A DNA stretch of 64,000 nucleotides from Massilia sp. CF038. GTDB taxonomy: Bacteria; Pseudomonadota; Gammaproteobacteria; Burkholderiales; Burkholderiaceae_D. The DNA is taken from assembly GCF_900129765.1 (NCBI RefSeq), contig NZ_FQWU01000004.1:186001-250000 (forward strand), written 5' to 3'. Under the pieces are notes generated by a model, which did no database searches, was not told the origin of the DNA, and worked only from the letters and a program-made list of their open reading frames with translations. This document shows positions 45,315 to 54,255 of the stretch, in pieces. How positions within the stretch are numbered: position 1 is the stretch's first letter; each line of letters opens with the position of its first letter. The position numbers were made by a program, and so were the translations under genes.

Positions 45315-46124
45315 TTAGCCTTTCAGGGACAGCACATCCTGCATGTCGAACAAGCCGTGCGGCTGGGCGGCAAGGAAGCGCGCCGCGCGCAGGGCGCCGT
45401 GCGCGTAGGTGACGCGGCTGCTCGATTTATGGCTGATCTCAATCCGTTCGCCGCTGCCGGCAAACAGCACCGTGTGGTCACCGACGATGTCGCCGCCACG
45501 AATGGTGGCAAAGCCGATGGTCGATGGATCGCGTTCCCCAGTGACGCCTTCGCGCCCGTACACGGCGCATTGCTTGAGGTCGCGTCCCAGCGCGTCGGCA
45601 ATGACTTCGCCCATTTTCAGGGCAGTGCCGGACGGCGCATCGACCTTGTGGCGGTGATGCGCCTCGATGATTTCGATATCGAAGCCTTCGGACAAGCTTT
45701 TTGCCGCCAGTTCCAGCAGCTTGAGCGTGACATTCACCCCCACGCTCATGTTGGGCGCGAACAGAATGGCGGTCTTTTCGGCAGCTGCCGCAATGGCGGC
45801 CTTGCCGGCGTCATCAAAGCCGGTGGTGCCGATGATCAGCTTGATCCCGTGCGCGGCGCAGTAAGCCAGATGGGTCAGCGTGCCTTCAGGCCGGGTAAAG
45901 TCGATCAGGTAATCGCAGTCGGCCAGGCCGAGCGCCAGATCGGACTGGATCGCCACTCCGGTCAGCTGACCGGAAAACGCACCGGCATCGCTGCCAATGG
46001 CGGGCGAACCAGCCACATCAAGCGCGCCCGTGAGCACGGCATCGGGGGCGGCGGCGATCGCTTCGATCAACATGCGGCCCATGCGGCCGCTGGCGCCGGC
46101 TACGGCGATTTTCAGTTGCGTCAT
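45315..46124 (-). CDS. dapB: 4-hydroxy-tetrahydrodipicolinate reductase DapB
   Basis: The 269-residue protein has an N-terminal nucleotide-binding loop ([17 protein letters not shown]) and the DapB substrate motif [15 protein letters not shown], with the catalytic region DFTRPEGTL. It reduces the dihydrodipicolinate precursor in lysine and meso-diaminopimelate synthesis. It is downstream of bamE and upstream of exbB. Confidence 0.95.
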   Translation of the reverse strand: MTQLKIAVAGASGRMGRMLIEAIAAAPDAVLTGALDVAGSPAIGSDAGAFSGQLTGVAIQSDLALGLADCDYLIDFTRPEGTLTHLAYCAAHGIKLIIGTTGFDDAGKAAIAAAAEKTAILFAPNMSVGVNVTLKLLELAAKSLSEGFDIEIIEAHHRHKVDAPSGTALKMGEVIADALGRDLKQCAVYGREGVTGERDPSTIGFATIRGGDIVGDHTVLFAGSGERIEISHKSSSRVTYAHGALRAARFLAAQPHGLFDMQDVLSLKG

Positions 46125-46140
46125 GCTGGTCCCGGGCGCT

Positions 46141-46689
46141 TTATTTGCTGATTTGAATCATGTTGGCCGGCTCTTCCTTCTTCGGCGCTTCCTTGGCGGT
46201 CGCGGTGGTCGGACCGGCAATGCGGTCGATGTATTCACGCTCGGTCGGCAGGTTGCCGCCTTCGAAACGTTCGACCTTGTTATCCTTGAAGTAAATGCTC
46301 ACGCGGGCGCTGGTCAGCTCACCGTCGCCGCGCGCCAGGTAGAAGGGATAGTCCCAGCGCTCGGCATGGAAAATATCGACCAGCAGCGGCGTGCCCAGGA
46401 TGAACTGGACCTGGGCGCGGGTCTGGCCGACCTGCAGCTGCTCGAGCATTTCCTTCGAAATGAAGTTGCCTTGTTGAATGTCCGGGCGATACGGCGAGAA
46501 AATCCAGAAGAATTTCTGCAGTTTGCTGGCCTGCACGGTCTGGGCGCCTGCTTCCGAACTGATCGGTGCCGCCGAACGGGCGCGGCTGCCGGACGCGCAG
46601 CCGCCCAGGGCCAGCGCGGCGCAAACCAGGACCGCCACCAGAGGGGCGCGGGAGCTAAAACGGTGCAAAACGGCAGTATCGACACGCAT
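46141..46689 (-). CDS. bamE: outer-membrane assembly lipoprotein BamE
   Basis: The 182-residue lipoprotein has a lipobox LGGC (near residue 30) and a SmpA/OmlA domain with [40 protein letters not shown] and [19 protein letters not shown]. BamE stabilises the BAM complex that inserts beta-barrel proteins. It is first of the operon and divergent from fur over about 90 bp. Confidence 0.92.
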   Translation of the reverse strand: MRVDTAVLHRFSSRAPLVAVLVCAALALGGCASGSRARSAAPISSEAGAQTVQASKLQKFFWIFSPYRPDIQQGNFISKEMLEQLQVGQTRAQVQFILGTPLLVDIFHAERWDYPFYLARGDGELTSARVSIYFKDNKVERFEGGNLPTEREYIDRIAGPTTATAKEAPKKEEPANMIQISK

Positions 46690-46779
46690 AGATGACCTCG
46701 AAACGTTGAACGGAAGGCTAGGCGCCCCCGTCTAAAACGCTATATGATAAAGCACTACGCCAATATACGAGTAACAAAC

Positions 46780-47208
46780 ATGAGTAACAACCCAAGCGAC
46801 CTGAAAGCCAGCGGCCTGAAAGCCACCCTTCCCCGTCTGAAAATTCTGGAAATTTTCCAGAACAGCGAGGTGCGGCACCTGACGGCGGAAGACGTGTACA
46901 AGATTTTGCTGACCGAAAATATGGACGTCGGGCTCGCCACCGTGTACCGCGTATTGACGCAGTTTGAGCAGGCTGGCCTGCTCAACCGCAATCACTTCGA
47001 AACCGGCAAGGCCATCTTTGAACTCAATGCCGGTTCCCACCACGACCATCTGGTGTGTCTCGATTGCGGCCGGGTAGAAGAGTTTTACGACGAAGAAATC
47101 GAATCGCGCCAGCACAAGGTGGCGGTCGAGCGCGGCTTCAAAATTGCCGAACATGCGCTGGCCATCTACGGCAATTGCGTCAAGCCGGCTTGCCCGCACA
47201 AGGGCTGA
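46780..47208 (+). CDS. fur: ferric uptake regulator Fur
   Basis: The 142-residue protein has the Fur winged helix ([35 protein letters not shown]), the metal-site stretch [16 protein letters not shown] and a C-terminal [10 protein letters not shown] pair. It represses iron uptake genes when loaded with Fe2+. I chose the ATG at 46780 (MSNNPSD), the usual Fur start, not an upstream ATG at 46744. Divergent from bamE and convergent with hrcA. Confidence 0.95.
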   Translation: MSNNPSDLKASGLKATLPRLKILEIFQNSEVRHLTAEDVYKILLTENMDVGLATVYRVLTQFEQAGLLNRNHFETGKAIFELNAGSHHDHLVCLDCGRVEEFYDEEIESRQHKVAVERGFKIAEHALAIYGNCVKPACPHKG

Positions 47209-47216
47209 GCCCGCGC

Positions 47217-48233
47217 TTACTGGTGGCTGAGCGCGCTTGAAAGCAGCTTGGCCGTGATGTCGACAATCGGAATCACCCGCTCGTACGCCATGCGGGTGGG
47301 GCCGATCACCCCCAGCGTGCCGACAATCTTGCCATTGACCTCGTAAGGGGCGGTGACCACGCTCATTTCATCCATGGGCACCAGGTTCGACTCGCCCCCG
47401 ATGAAAATCTGCACCCCGGTGGCCTTGCTCGACACATCGAGCAGCTGCATCAGGCCAGTTTTTTGCTCAAACATGTCGAACATCTGGCGCAGCGACGTCA
47501 TGTTGGACGACAAATCGGCCACGCTGAGCAGATTGCGCTCGCCGGAAATGACCATATCGTCCGAATGGTCGGCCATGGCTTCGCTGCCTGCTTCCACGGC
47601 GGCGGCCATCAGGCGCCCCATGTCGTCGCGCAGCTGGCGCAGCTCGCCCGACAGGCGGCTGCGCACATCGTCGAACGACAAGCCGCCATAATTCTGGTTG
47701 ATGTAATTGGCCGACTGGATCAGCTGGGTCGGGGTGTAATCGGCTTCGGTCAGCAGCAGGCGGTTATGCACGTCGCCGCGCGGGTCGACAATGACGAGCA
47801 GGATGCGCTTTTCGGACAGGCGCAAAAATTCGATCTGCTGGAACACCGATTCGCGCCGCGGACTGAGCACCACGCCGGCGAACTGCGACAGCGACGACAG
47901 CATCTGGGCCGCGTTCGAAATGATTTTCTGGGGCTGCTGGGAGGGCAAGGCAATGCGCGACTCGACCGCGTGTTCATCCAGATGCTGCACCGTGAGCAGG
48001 GTATCGACAAAAATGCGGTAGCCGCGCGGGGTCGGCACCCGGCCGGCCGAGGTATGGGGGCTGGCCACATACCCCATTTCCTCCAGGTCGGCCATGATGT
48101 TGCGGATGGTGGCAGGCGACAGGTCCAGTCCGGAGATCTTGGACAGCGCGCGCGAGCCCACCGGCTGGCCGTCGGCGATATACCGTTCGACCAGGGCTTT
48201 AAGCAAGGTTTGAGCGCGGGGTTCGAGTTGCAT
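47217..48233 (-). CDS. hrcA: heat-inducible transcription repressor HrcA
   Basis: The 338-residue protein has the HrcA start ([38 protein letters not shown]), a winged-helix domain, and the C-terminal segment [18 protein letters not shown]. It represses groE and dnaK-type operons through the CIRCE element. No CIRCE (TTAGCACTC-N9-GAGTGCTAA) is visible in its own upstream region. It converges with fur. Confidence 0.94.
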   Translation of the reverse strand: MQLEPRAQTLLKALVERYIADGQPVGSRALSKISGLDLSPATIRNIMADLEEMGYVASPHTSAGRVPTPRGYRIFVDTLLTVQHLDEHAVESRIALPSQQPQKIISNAAQMLSSLSQFAGVVLSPRRESVFQQIEFLRLSEKRILLVIVDPRGDVHNRLLLTEADYTPTQLIQSANYINQNYGGLSFDDVRSRLSGELRQLRDDMGRLMAAAVEAGSEAMADHSDDMVISGERNLLSVADLSSNMTSLRQMFDMFEQKTGLMQLLDVSSKATGVQIFIGGESNLVPMDEMSVVTAPYEVNGKIVGTLGVIGPTRMAYERVIPIVDITAKLLSSALSHQ

Positions 48234-48313
48234 GATTCTAAAAGAGGCGGAAGCGGCGGTTCATCGCCCTATTATGCACGTTCAGCAGGCGCGGCGGCGA
48301 CAAAAGGCGTCCG

Positions 48314-49030
48314 TCAGCCGTGTTCGCGCCGCAGCCAGTCAAGCAGCTCGTCAAAATTGGCGCAAATGGCGTCCGGCACCACCCCATGTTCGAGGTGCTT
48401 GCTGCTGCCAGTGCGGTTGAGCCAGACCGCGCGCAAGCCCGCCTGCTGGGCGCCCTGCACATCGAGCAGCACGTCGTCGCCCACATACACGGCGTCAGCC
48501 GGGTCGACACCGAGTTCGGCGCAGGCAGCGTGAAAAATCGCGGCATCCGGTTTCGCACAGCCGAGCTGGTGCGCGGCCACCGACACCTTGAAGTGGTGCG
48601 ACAAGCCAATGGCTTGCAAATCGGCATTACCGTTCGAAATCGACCCCAGCAGGGCGCGCCCCTTCAGGCGCAGCAGCCCGGGCAGCACATCGTCGTACGG
48701 GATCACGGCATTGCGGGCAGCGAAGAAATGCACCATCGCTTGTTCCACCTTGTCCAGGTCTTCGCCTGCCTGTTCAAAGGCGGCGTTCAGGCCGGCACGG
48801 CGCAAGGCCCCCAGGTCAAGCTGGAACGCGGGCTGGCTGGCCAGCAGGGCCAGGCGCGCCTGGCGCATGTTTTCGATCGAAAAGCGGTCGCTCACGCGCG
48901 GCGCATGGGTCTGCAGCCAGTCATGCAAGCTTTGCTCCGCTTGCAAAATCACGGGCGCGATCGGCCACAGGGTATCGTCCAGGTCAAACAAGATGGCCTT
49001 GGGCCATTCGCGGCGCGGCAAGCTGTTCAT
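48314..49030 (-). CDS. HAD-family hydrolase (pyrimidine 5'-nucleotidase-like)
   Basis: The 238-residue protein has canonical HAD motifs: LFDLDDTLW (motif I, with both aspartates), SNGN for motif II, Lys in GCAKPDAAIF and GDDVLLDV for motif IV. This set matches HAD phosphatases such as YjjG-type nucleotidases. Substrate not known. I start at the ATG at 49030 (MNSLPRREW), since upstream sequence is not HAD-like. It lies 80 bp upstream of hrcA. Confidence 0.88.
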   Translation of the reverse strand: MNSLPRREWPKAILFDLDDTLWPIAPVILQAEQSLHDWLQTHAPRVSDRFSIENMRQARLALLASQPAFQLDLGALRRAGLNAAFEQAGEDLDKVEQAMVHFFAARNAVIPYDDVLPGLLRLKGRALLGSISNGNADLQAIGLSHHFKVSVAAHQLGCAKPDAAIFHAACAELGVDPADAVYVGDDVLLDVQGAQQAGLRAVWLNRTGSSKHLEHGVVPDAICANFDELLDWLRREHG

Positions 49031-49238
49031 GGTCAGGGAGAGCAGGCAGAAGCTTCCAGCATAGCGACACGGGCGTTGAAAATCAATCGCCCCGCCCTGC
49101 CACGGGCGCGCCCGGTTACAACGGGATACAAGGCAAAAGAGCCGTGTGCTTGGCAAATGCACTAAAATGGCGACCTGTTCAGTCCTGCGGCATCGGCGCC
49201 AGCCAGGCCCGCCTTACCAGTTTGTTTTTGGAGAAAGC

Positions 49239-49847
49239 ATGAAACACTTCTTTTCGCGTACCGGCGTGGCGCTCGCGTGCGCGCTCGGCCTGGCGTCCTG
49301 CGGCGGCGGCGACAATGGCCAGCTGCAAATCAGCGTCACCCTGGTGAACGTCACCAAGCCTGGCCTGAAGCTGCAAAACAATGGCGGCAATTTCTATGAC
49401 GTGCCGCCGGGCGCTGTGTACTCCTTCCCTGACCTGATTCCGATTGACGGTTCGTTCGACATCGTGGCCCAGGGCCAGCCGCCCAACACCACCAAGTGCG
49501 AAGTGGTCAACGGCAAGAAAAAAGCCACCAATATCAGCTTGCAGACGATTCGCGTCGAGTGCACCCTGATCACCTACCACCTGGGCGGCACCATCAGCGG
49601 CCTGACGGGCGACGGCCTGGTGCTGGTCAACGGTACCGACAAGAAGACCATTCCAGCCGGCACCACCAGCTTCAATCTGACTGTCGATCCGGGCAACGGC
49701 GGCGCCGTCACCGGCAAGGTGCCGGAAGACGCACCGTACGGCGTACTGATCTTCAATCAGCCTGCCGGCCAGACCTGCACCGTCGCCAACGGCACCGGCA
49801 AGATGCCGGCGGCGGACAATGCAACGATCAACATTACCTGCGTTTAA
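49239..49847 (+). CDS. lipoprotein of unknown function, first of a tandem pair
   Basis: The 202-residue product has a lipoprotein signal with lipobox LASC followed by GGGDNG, so it is anchored in a membrane after export. The mature part is beta-type with two or three repeat-like units of the form 'GL...L.NG...F..PAG...F' (TKPGLKLQNNGGNFYDVPPG, GLVLVNGTDKKTIPAGTTSF). The start is at 49239, after GGAGA. It is followed 31 bp later by a paralogous gene with the same layout. Function unknown. Confidence 0.65.
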   Translation: MKHFFSRTGVALACALGLASCGGGDNGQLQISVTLVNVTKPGLKLQNNGGNFYDVPPGAVYSFPDLIPIDGSFDIVAQGQPPNTTKCEVVNGKKKATNISLQTIRVECTLITYHLGGTISGLTGDGLVLVNGTDKKTIPAGTTSFNLTVDPGNGGAVTGKVPEDAPYGVLIFNQPAGQTCTVANGTGKMPAADNATINITCV

Positions 49848-49878
49848 GCGCGGCGACTGCCCCCATACTGGAGAAATC

Positions 49879-50517
49879 ATGAATTTACGCTTTCTGCGCC
49901 CAACGGCGATGCTGGCCCTCGCGATCGGCCTGTCCGCCTGCGGCGGCTCGAATACCTTCACCATCAACGTCAGTTTCAAGGACGTGCTGTACGATGGCCT
50001 GATCCTGGTCGATACCATTTCCGGTACCGAGCTGAAGGTCGCCCCGGGGACCACGACGGCCACCTTCCCCAATTCCCTTGACTACGGCAAGGAATACAAC
50101 GTCATCATCAAAGACACCAACGGCGTGAAGTCCCTCCCGGCGCACCAGACCTGCGTGCTGGGCGGCGGGGCCGACACGGCCGGACGCTTGTCAAAAATTC
50201 AGGTTGTGGTTGAATGCAAAATTGTGTCGCCAACCGTGACCGGCGCGATCAAGCCAACCGGCGTTGCCACCGGCCTGCAAATTACCAATGGCACGCGCCC
50301 GGTCTTCACCGCGGTCGCTGCCAGTACCGCCTACGCCTTCCAGTTTGTTGACTATGGTTCGAGCTTTGGCCCGGTCATCACGGCCCAGCCTGCCGGCCTG
50401 ACTTGCACCTTCGTGCCGCCAGCAAACAACAGCGTCAAGATGGGGCCGAACAACCTCAGCTACACGGGCACCATGGGTGACGTGGACGTGGTGGTGGACA
50501 TCAACTGCGTGCCCTGA
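49879..50517 (+). CDS. lipoprotein of unknown function, second of a tandem pair
   Basis: The 212-residue product has a lipobox LSAC followed by GGSNTF and mature sequence with the same beta-repeat style as the preceding protein (DGLILVDTISGTELKVAPGT, GLQITNGTRPVF), with regular Cys positions (HQTC, VVECK, INCVP). It is likely an outer-membrane-attached or periplasmic lipoprotein. It forms a two-gene unit with the preceding gene and is closed by a terminator at 50644. Role unknown. Confidence 0.65.
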   Translation: MNLRFLRPTAMLALAIGLSACGGSNTFTINVSFKDVLYDGLILVDTISGTELKVAPGTTTATFPNSLDYGKEYNVIIKDTNGVKSLPAHQTCVLGGGADTAGRLSKIQVVVECKIVSPTVTGAIKPTGVATGLQITNGTRPVFTAVAASTAYAFQFVDYGSSFGPVITAQPAGLTCTFVPPANNSVKMGPNNLSYTGTMGDVDVVVDINCVP

Positions 50518-50643
50518 GCGGGGTGGCGAGGAGATATTTCTTTTTGGAATAACTGATATTTCAAAGATAAATTAGATTTATATGCTGTGCCGCAGCATAC
50601 TGAACTTGTCTCCTCCAACTCTCCTCAAAAAGAATTGGATTTC

Positions 50644-50672
50644 AAGCCCACTCCCGAGTGGGCTTTTTTTTG
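50644..50672 (+). terminator. intrinsic terminator after the lipoprotein pair
   Basis: AGCCCACT (50645-50652) pairs with AGTGGGCT (50657-50664) around CCCG and is followed by a run of T. It separates the lipoprotein pair from the phoX promoter. Confidence 0.85.
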
Positions 50673-50707
50673 CCCCCGCCTGCCAGGCCTGCGCCTGTGT
50701 CACCAGC

Positions 50708-50752
50708 CTGTCATAGTGCCGTCACGGCCACGTCATACACGCTGTCTACAAT
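50708..50752 (+). promoter_or_regulatory. Pho box array and promoter of phoX
   Basis: Four 7-bp units in an 11-bp periodicity, CTGTCAT-AGTG-CCGTCAC-GGCC-ACGTCAT-ACAC-GCTGTCT, start at 50708, 50719, 50730 and 50741, the last offset slightly. They end at a -10 hexamer TACAAT (50747-50752). This is the layout of PhoB-activated promoters, where two such repeats replace the -35. The target gene is phoX, which makes the assignment consistent. Confidence 0.8.
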
Positions 50753-50792
50753 CCTCGCTTGCTCAAACAACCACGTTTCCTCTAAGGACAAT

Positions 50793-53045
50793 ATGACCAA
50801 GCCGATCGATTCCCACGACAGCGACACCAACGACACGTCCAATCCGCACTTCAGCACGGTGCTGGAAGCGCGCATGAGCCGCCGCAACCTGCTGCGCGGC
50901 AGTATGGCCTCTGCCGCGACCGCTGCGCTGGGCGTGGTCGGCCTGTCCGGCTGTGGCGGCAGCGATCCGGCCCCGACCACGCCGCCAGCCACACAGGTGC
51001 CGCCAGTCACACCGGTACCGACGCCCGCGCCGGTGGAAAAACTGCTGGCCTTCAGCGCCGTCTCGAAAAGCCTGGCCGACATGGTCACGGTCCCTGCCGG
51101 TTACACCGCCTCGGTCCTGATCGCCCTGGGCGACCCGATCGTGAACGGCGCCACCGCCTTCAAGAACGATGGCAGCGACGCCGATTTCGACAACCGTTCG
51201 GGCGACCACCACGACGGCATGGAGTTCTATGGCCTGTCCGGCACCGGCACCGCCTCGAACAGCAGTTCCGACCGCGGTCTGCTGGCCATCAACCACGAAG
51301 CGACCACCGACGAAAAACTGTCCTCGCACTTCCTGCATGCCAATGGCGGTACCTCCAGCCTGCCGCGTCCTGCTGCTGAAGTTGACCGCGAAGTGGCGGT
51401 GCATGGCCTGGCTGTCGTGGAAGTCAAGAAGACCGGCAACGCCTGGACCTACGTCAAAGATTCGGCCTTCAACCGCCGCGTGACCCCGCTGACCGAAGTC
51501 GAGCTGTCCGGTCCCGTACGCGGCAACGCACTGGCCGTGACCAAGTACTCGGCCAACGGCACCAAAACGCGCGGCACCCTGAACAACTGCGGTACCGGAC
51601 GCACGCCGTGGGGCTCCTACCTCAGTGGCGAAGAGAACTGGGCTGGCTATTTTGTGCGCTCGGCCAGCGACGACGCTGCCCGCAATGACAAGAGCGTCGC
51701 TTCGCTCAAGCGCTACGGCCGCAATCAGGGTGCGACCTCGCGCCACGGCTGGGAAACTGGCGGCGCCGACGACAAGTACGCGCGCTGGGACTTGAGCCGC
51801 AAGGGTGCCTCGCTCGATGGCAGCGATGACTACCGCAACGAACTCAATGCCCTGGGCTACATCATCGAAATGGACCCGTACGACAAGACACGCGCGCTGA
51901 AAAAGCGCACCGCGCTGGGCCGCTACGCGCACGAAAGTGCCGCCTTTGGTCCGGTGGTTGCCGGCCAGCCGCTGGCCGTGTACATGGGCGACGATTCGCG
52001 CAACGAATACATCTATAAATTCGTCTCCAGCGCCACCTGGAATGCGGCCGATGCGCAGGCCAACGACCGTATCGCCATTGGCGACAAGTACCTCGACGCC
52101 GGCAAACTGTACGTGGCCAAGTTCAATGCCGACGGCAGCGGCGCGTGGGTGGAGCTGGCGATCGCCAATCCGGCCATCGCCACCTACGCCGGCTACGCGT
52201 TTGCCGACCAGGCTGACGTGCTGGTCAATGCTCGTCTGGCCGCGGACGCCGTGGGCGCAACCAAGATGGACCGCCCCGAGTGGTGCTCGGTCAATCCCAA
52301 GAATGGTGAAATCTACTACTCGCTGACCAACAACTCAAACCGCACCATTGACGCCAGCGGCAGCTCGCTGCTGGTGCCAGATGCAGCCAATCCGCGCGCC
52401 TATACCGACATGAAGGGCGCCAGCGCCCAAAAAGGCAATCCGAACGGGCATATCCTGCGCATGAAAGAAGGTAGCGGCGCCGGCGCGGCCACGGCATTTA
52501 CCTGGGACGTATATCTGTTTGGTGCTGAGGCGACGGCCGACAGCGGCACCATCAACCTGTCGGCCCTGACCGCCGACCAGGACTTCTCGAGCCCGGACGG
52601 CCTGGCCTTCAGTCCCTACACCGGCATCTGCTGGATCCAGACCGATGATGGCGCCTACACCGACGTCACCAACTGCATGATGCTGGCCGCCATTCCAGGC
52701 CAGGTCGGCGATGGCGCCAAGGCCACGCTGAACTACACCAAGGCCGGCGGCGGCGCGGTGGCGGTGGACACGTTCGTGGGCAAGAAGCCGACGGCGGACA
52801 CGCTCAAGCGCTTCCTGGTGGGACCGGTGGGCAGCGAAATCACGGGCATTACCGAAACGCCGGACGGCAAGTCGATGTTCATCAATATCCAGCATCCGGG
52901 TGAGACCACCGCGCTGGCCAACATTGGCGACCCGACCAAATACACCAGCCAGTGGCCGTCGAATGCCGGTTACGGTGCCGGCAAGCGTCCGCGCTCGTCG
53001 ACCATTGTGATCACCAAGAACGACGGTGGCCGCATCGGCACCTAA
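50793..53045 (+). CDS. phoX: PhoX-family alkaline phosphatase (Tat-exported)
   Basis: The 750-residue protein has a twin-arginine signal about 30 residues in (MSRRNLLRGSMASAATAALG), followed by a lipobox-like LSGCGG and a Pro-rich linker, then the DUF839/PhoX domain with signature segments GLLAINHEAT, RTPWGSYLSGEENW and SVNPKNGEIYYSLTNN. PhoX hydrolyses phosphate esters in the periplasm using Fe3+ and Ca2+. ATG at 50793, preceded by AAGGA. A Pho box array stands just upstream, so phosphate starvation should induce it. Confidence 0.92.
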   Translation: MTKPIDSHDSDTNDTSNPHFSTVLEARMSRRNLLRGSMASAATAALGVVGLSGCGGSDPAPTTPPATQVPPVTPVPTPAPVEKLLAFSAVSKSLADMVTVPAGYTASVLIALGDPIVNGATAFKNDGSDADFDNRSGDHHDGMEFYGLSGTGTASNSSSDRGLLAINHEATTDEKLSSHFLHANGGTSSLPRPAAEVDREVAVHGLAVVEVKKTGNAWTYVKDSAFNRRVTPLTEVELSGPVRGNALAVTKYSANGTKTRGTLNNCGTGRTPWGSYLSGEENWAGYFVRSASDDAARNDKSVASLKRYGRNQGATSRHGWETGGADDKYARWDLSRKGASLDGSDDYRNELNALGYIIEMDPYDKTRALKKRTALGRYAHESAAFGPVVAGQPLAVYMGDDSRNEYIYKFVSSATWNAADAQANDRIAIGDKYLDAGKLYVAKFNADGSGAWVELAIANPAIATYAGYAFADQADVLVNARLAADAVGATKMDRPEWCSVNPKNGEIYYSLTNNSNRTIDASGSSLLVPDAANPRAYTDMKGASAQKGNPNGHILRMKEGSGAGAATAFTWDVYLFGAEATADSGTINLSALTADQDFSSPDGLAFSPYTGICWIQTDDGAYTDVTNCMMLAAIPGQVGDGAKATLNYTKAGGGAVAVDTFVGKKPTADTLKRFLVGPVGSEITGITETPDGKSMFINIQHPGETTALANIGDPTKYTSQWPSNAGYGAGKRPRSSTIVITKNDGGRIGT

Positions 53046-53061
53046 GTCCTGCCGCTAAAAC

Positions 53062-53147
53062 CACATCGCCCTCGCGGAGGCGGGGCCTATTCCACATGTC
53101 CGGATTCGGTGAAGTGGAATGGGCCCCCGCCTACGCGAGGGCGATGT
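53062..53147. repeat. palindromic intergenic repeat, full copy (copy G)
   Basis: CACATCGCCCTCGCGGAGGC faces GCCCCCGCCTACGCGAGGGC and a final GATGT. The centre (TCCGGATTCGGTGAAG) is shared with copy I. It starts 16 bp after the phoX stop. Confidence 0.85.
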
Positions 53148-53149
53148 TT

Positions 53150-53246
53150 TTCAACGGTGCGATTAAACCGGTTTCAGCAAATTCGACAGCGCCACGTACT
53201 GCGCCCGACTCATCACCTTGCGCCGCTGCGAAAACGCCTTCACCAC
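53150..53246 (-). pseudogene. decayed rsmA 3'-end fragment, first copy
   Basis: The segment matches the 3' end of rsmA including about 14 bases beyond its stop (53465-53528), then jumps to 53610 onwards: about 81 bp of the gene are missing. It lies antisense to nothing coding and is too short to act as a gene. Confidence 0.8.
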
Positions 53247-53277
53247 CACATCGCCCTCGCGAAGGCGGGGGCGATGT
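53247..53277. repeat. palindromic intergenic repeat, collapsed copy (copy H)
   Basis: The left arm CACATCGCCCTCGCGAAGGC runs straight into the right-arm end GGGGGCGATGT. The centre and most of the right arm have been lost, marking the junction of the tandem duplication. Confidence 0.8.
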
Positions 53278-53279
53278 TT

Positions 53280-53376
53280 TTCAACGGTGCGATTAAACCG
53301 GTTTCAGCAAATTCGACAGCGCCACGTACTGCGCCCGACTCATCACCTTGCGCCGCTGCGAAAACGCCTTCACCAC
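53280..53376 (-). pseudogene. decayed rsmA 3'-end fragment, second copy
   Basis: Identical to the fragment at 53150-53246, being the same part of the 130-bp tandem unit. It shows the same roughly 81-bp internal loss relative to rsmA. Confidence 0.8.
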
Positions 53377-53463
53377 CACATCGCCCTCGCGAAGGCGGGG
53401 GCCCATTCCACATCTCCGGATTCGATGACGTGGAATAGGCCCCCGCCTACGCGAGGGCGATGT
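53377..53463. repeat. palindromic intergenic repeat, full copy (copy I)
   Basis: CACATCGCCCTCGCGAAGGC and GCCTACGCGAGGGCGATGT form the arms, with GGGGGCCCATTCCACAT and TGGAATAGGCCCCC inside. It ends 16 bp from the rsmA stop. Confidence 0.85.
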
Positions 53464-53478
53464 CGTTCAACGGTGCGG

Positions 53479-54255
53479 TTAAACCGGTTTCAGCAAATTC
53501 GACAGCGCCACGTACTGCGCCAGACTCACGTTCTCGGGCCGGTCGGTCGGGTTGATCCCGGCCTCTACCAGCTGCGCCTCGGTGAACATCCCCGCCACGC
53601 AATTGCGGATCACCTTGCGCCGCTGCGAGAACGCCTTCATCACCACCGCTTCCAGGGTCGGGCCATCACAGGCCAGCTTGGTGCGGGTCGGGATCATGCG
53701 CACGATGGCCGACTCCACCTGCGGCGGCGGATCAAAGGCCGTGGGCGGCACAATGAACAGCAGCGCCATGTCATAACGCCATTGCAGCATCACCGATAAA
53801 CGCCCGTACGCCTTGGTGCCCGGCTCGGCCACCATGCGCTCGACCACTTCCTTCTGCAGCATGAAGTGCTGGTCTTCGATCAGATGCGCAAACTCGGCCA
53901 GATGGAACAGCAGCGGACTGGAGATGTTGTACGGCAGGTTGCCCACCACGCGCAGCTTCTGCCCTGGCGGCACCGGGATCTGGCCGAAATCGAACTTGAG
54001 CGCGTCACCGGAATGGATCGTCAGCTTCTCGCGCGGGAAGGTCTTTTCCAGGCGTGCCACCAGGTCGCGGTCCAGTTCGACCACATGCATGTGGTCGAGG
54101 CGCTTGAGCAGCAGCGCCGTCATGGCGGCCAGGCCGGGACCGATTTCCACCATCGCCTCGCCCGGATTGGGGCCAATGGCATCGATGATGTTATCGAGGA
54201 CGAGTTTGTCGGTCAGGAAGTTCTGACCGAAACGCTTGCGGGCGACGTGTTTCAT
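53479..54255 (-). CDS. rsmA: 16S rRNA dimethyladenosine transferase RsmA (KsgA)
   Basis: The 258-residue protein begins [20 protein letters not shown] and has the SAM loop [12 protein letters not shown] and the catalytic motif [12 protein letters not shown]. It dimethylates A1518 and A1519 of 16S rRNA and guards ribosome assembly. Its ATG overlaps the end of pdxA (ATGA). Degenerate copies of its 3' end lie directly downstream. Confidence 0.95.
   Translation of the reverse strand: MKHVARKRFGQNFLTDKLVLDNIIDAIGPNPGEAMVEIGPGLAAMTALLLKRLDHMHVVELDRDLVARLEKTFPREKLTIHSGDALKFDFGQIPVPPGQKLRVVGNLPYNISSPLLFHLAEFAHLIEDQHFMLQKEVVERMVAEPGTKAYGRLSVMLQWRYDMALLFIVPPTAFDPPPQVESAIVRMIPTRTKLACDGPTLEAVVMKAFSQRRKVIRNCVAGMFTEAQLVEAGINPTDRPENVSLAQYVALSNLLKPV

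Larger units (their letters stand above)
53141..53400. repeat. exact tandem duplication, two 130-bp units
   Basis: Bases 53141-53270 and 53271-53400 are identical over 130 bp. Each unit begins with GCGATGTTTT (the end of a palindromic repeat right arm), continues with a decayed copy of the rsmA 3' end, and ends with a palindromic repeat left arm. Confidence 0.9.

Noticed and set aside
53062-53463. Possible CRISPR array between phoX and rsmA
   Set aside because: The repeated units are palindromic intergenic repeats and gene-end fragments of uneven length. There are no short regular repeats with unique spacers, and no cas genes.
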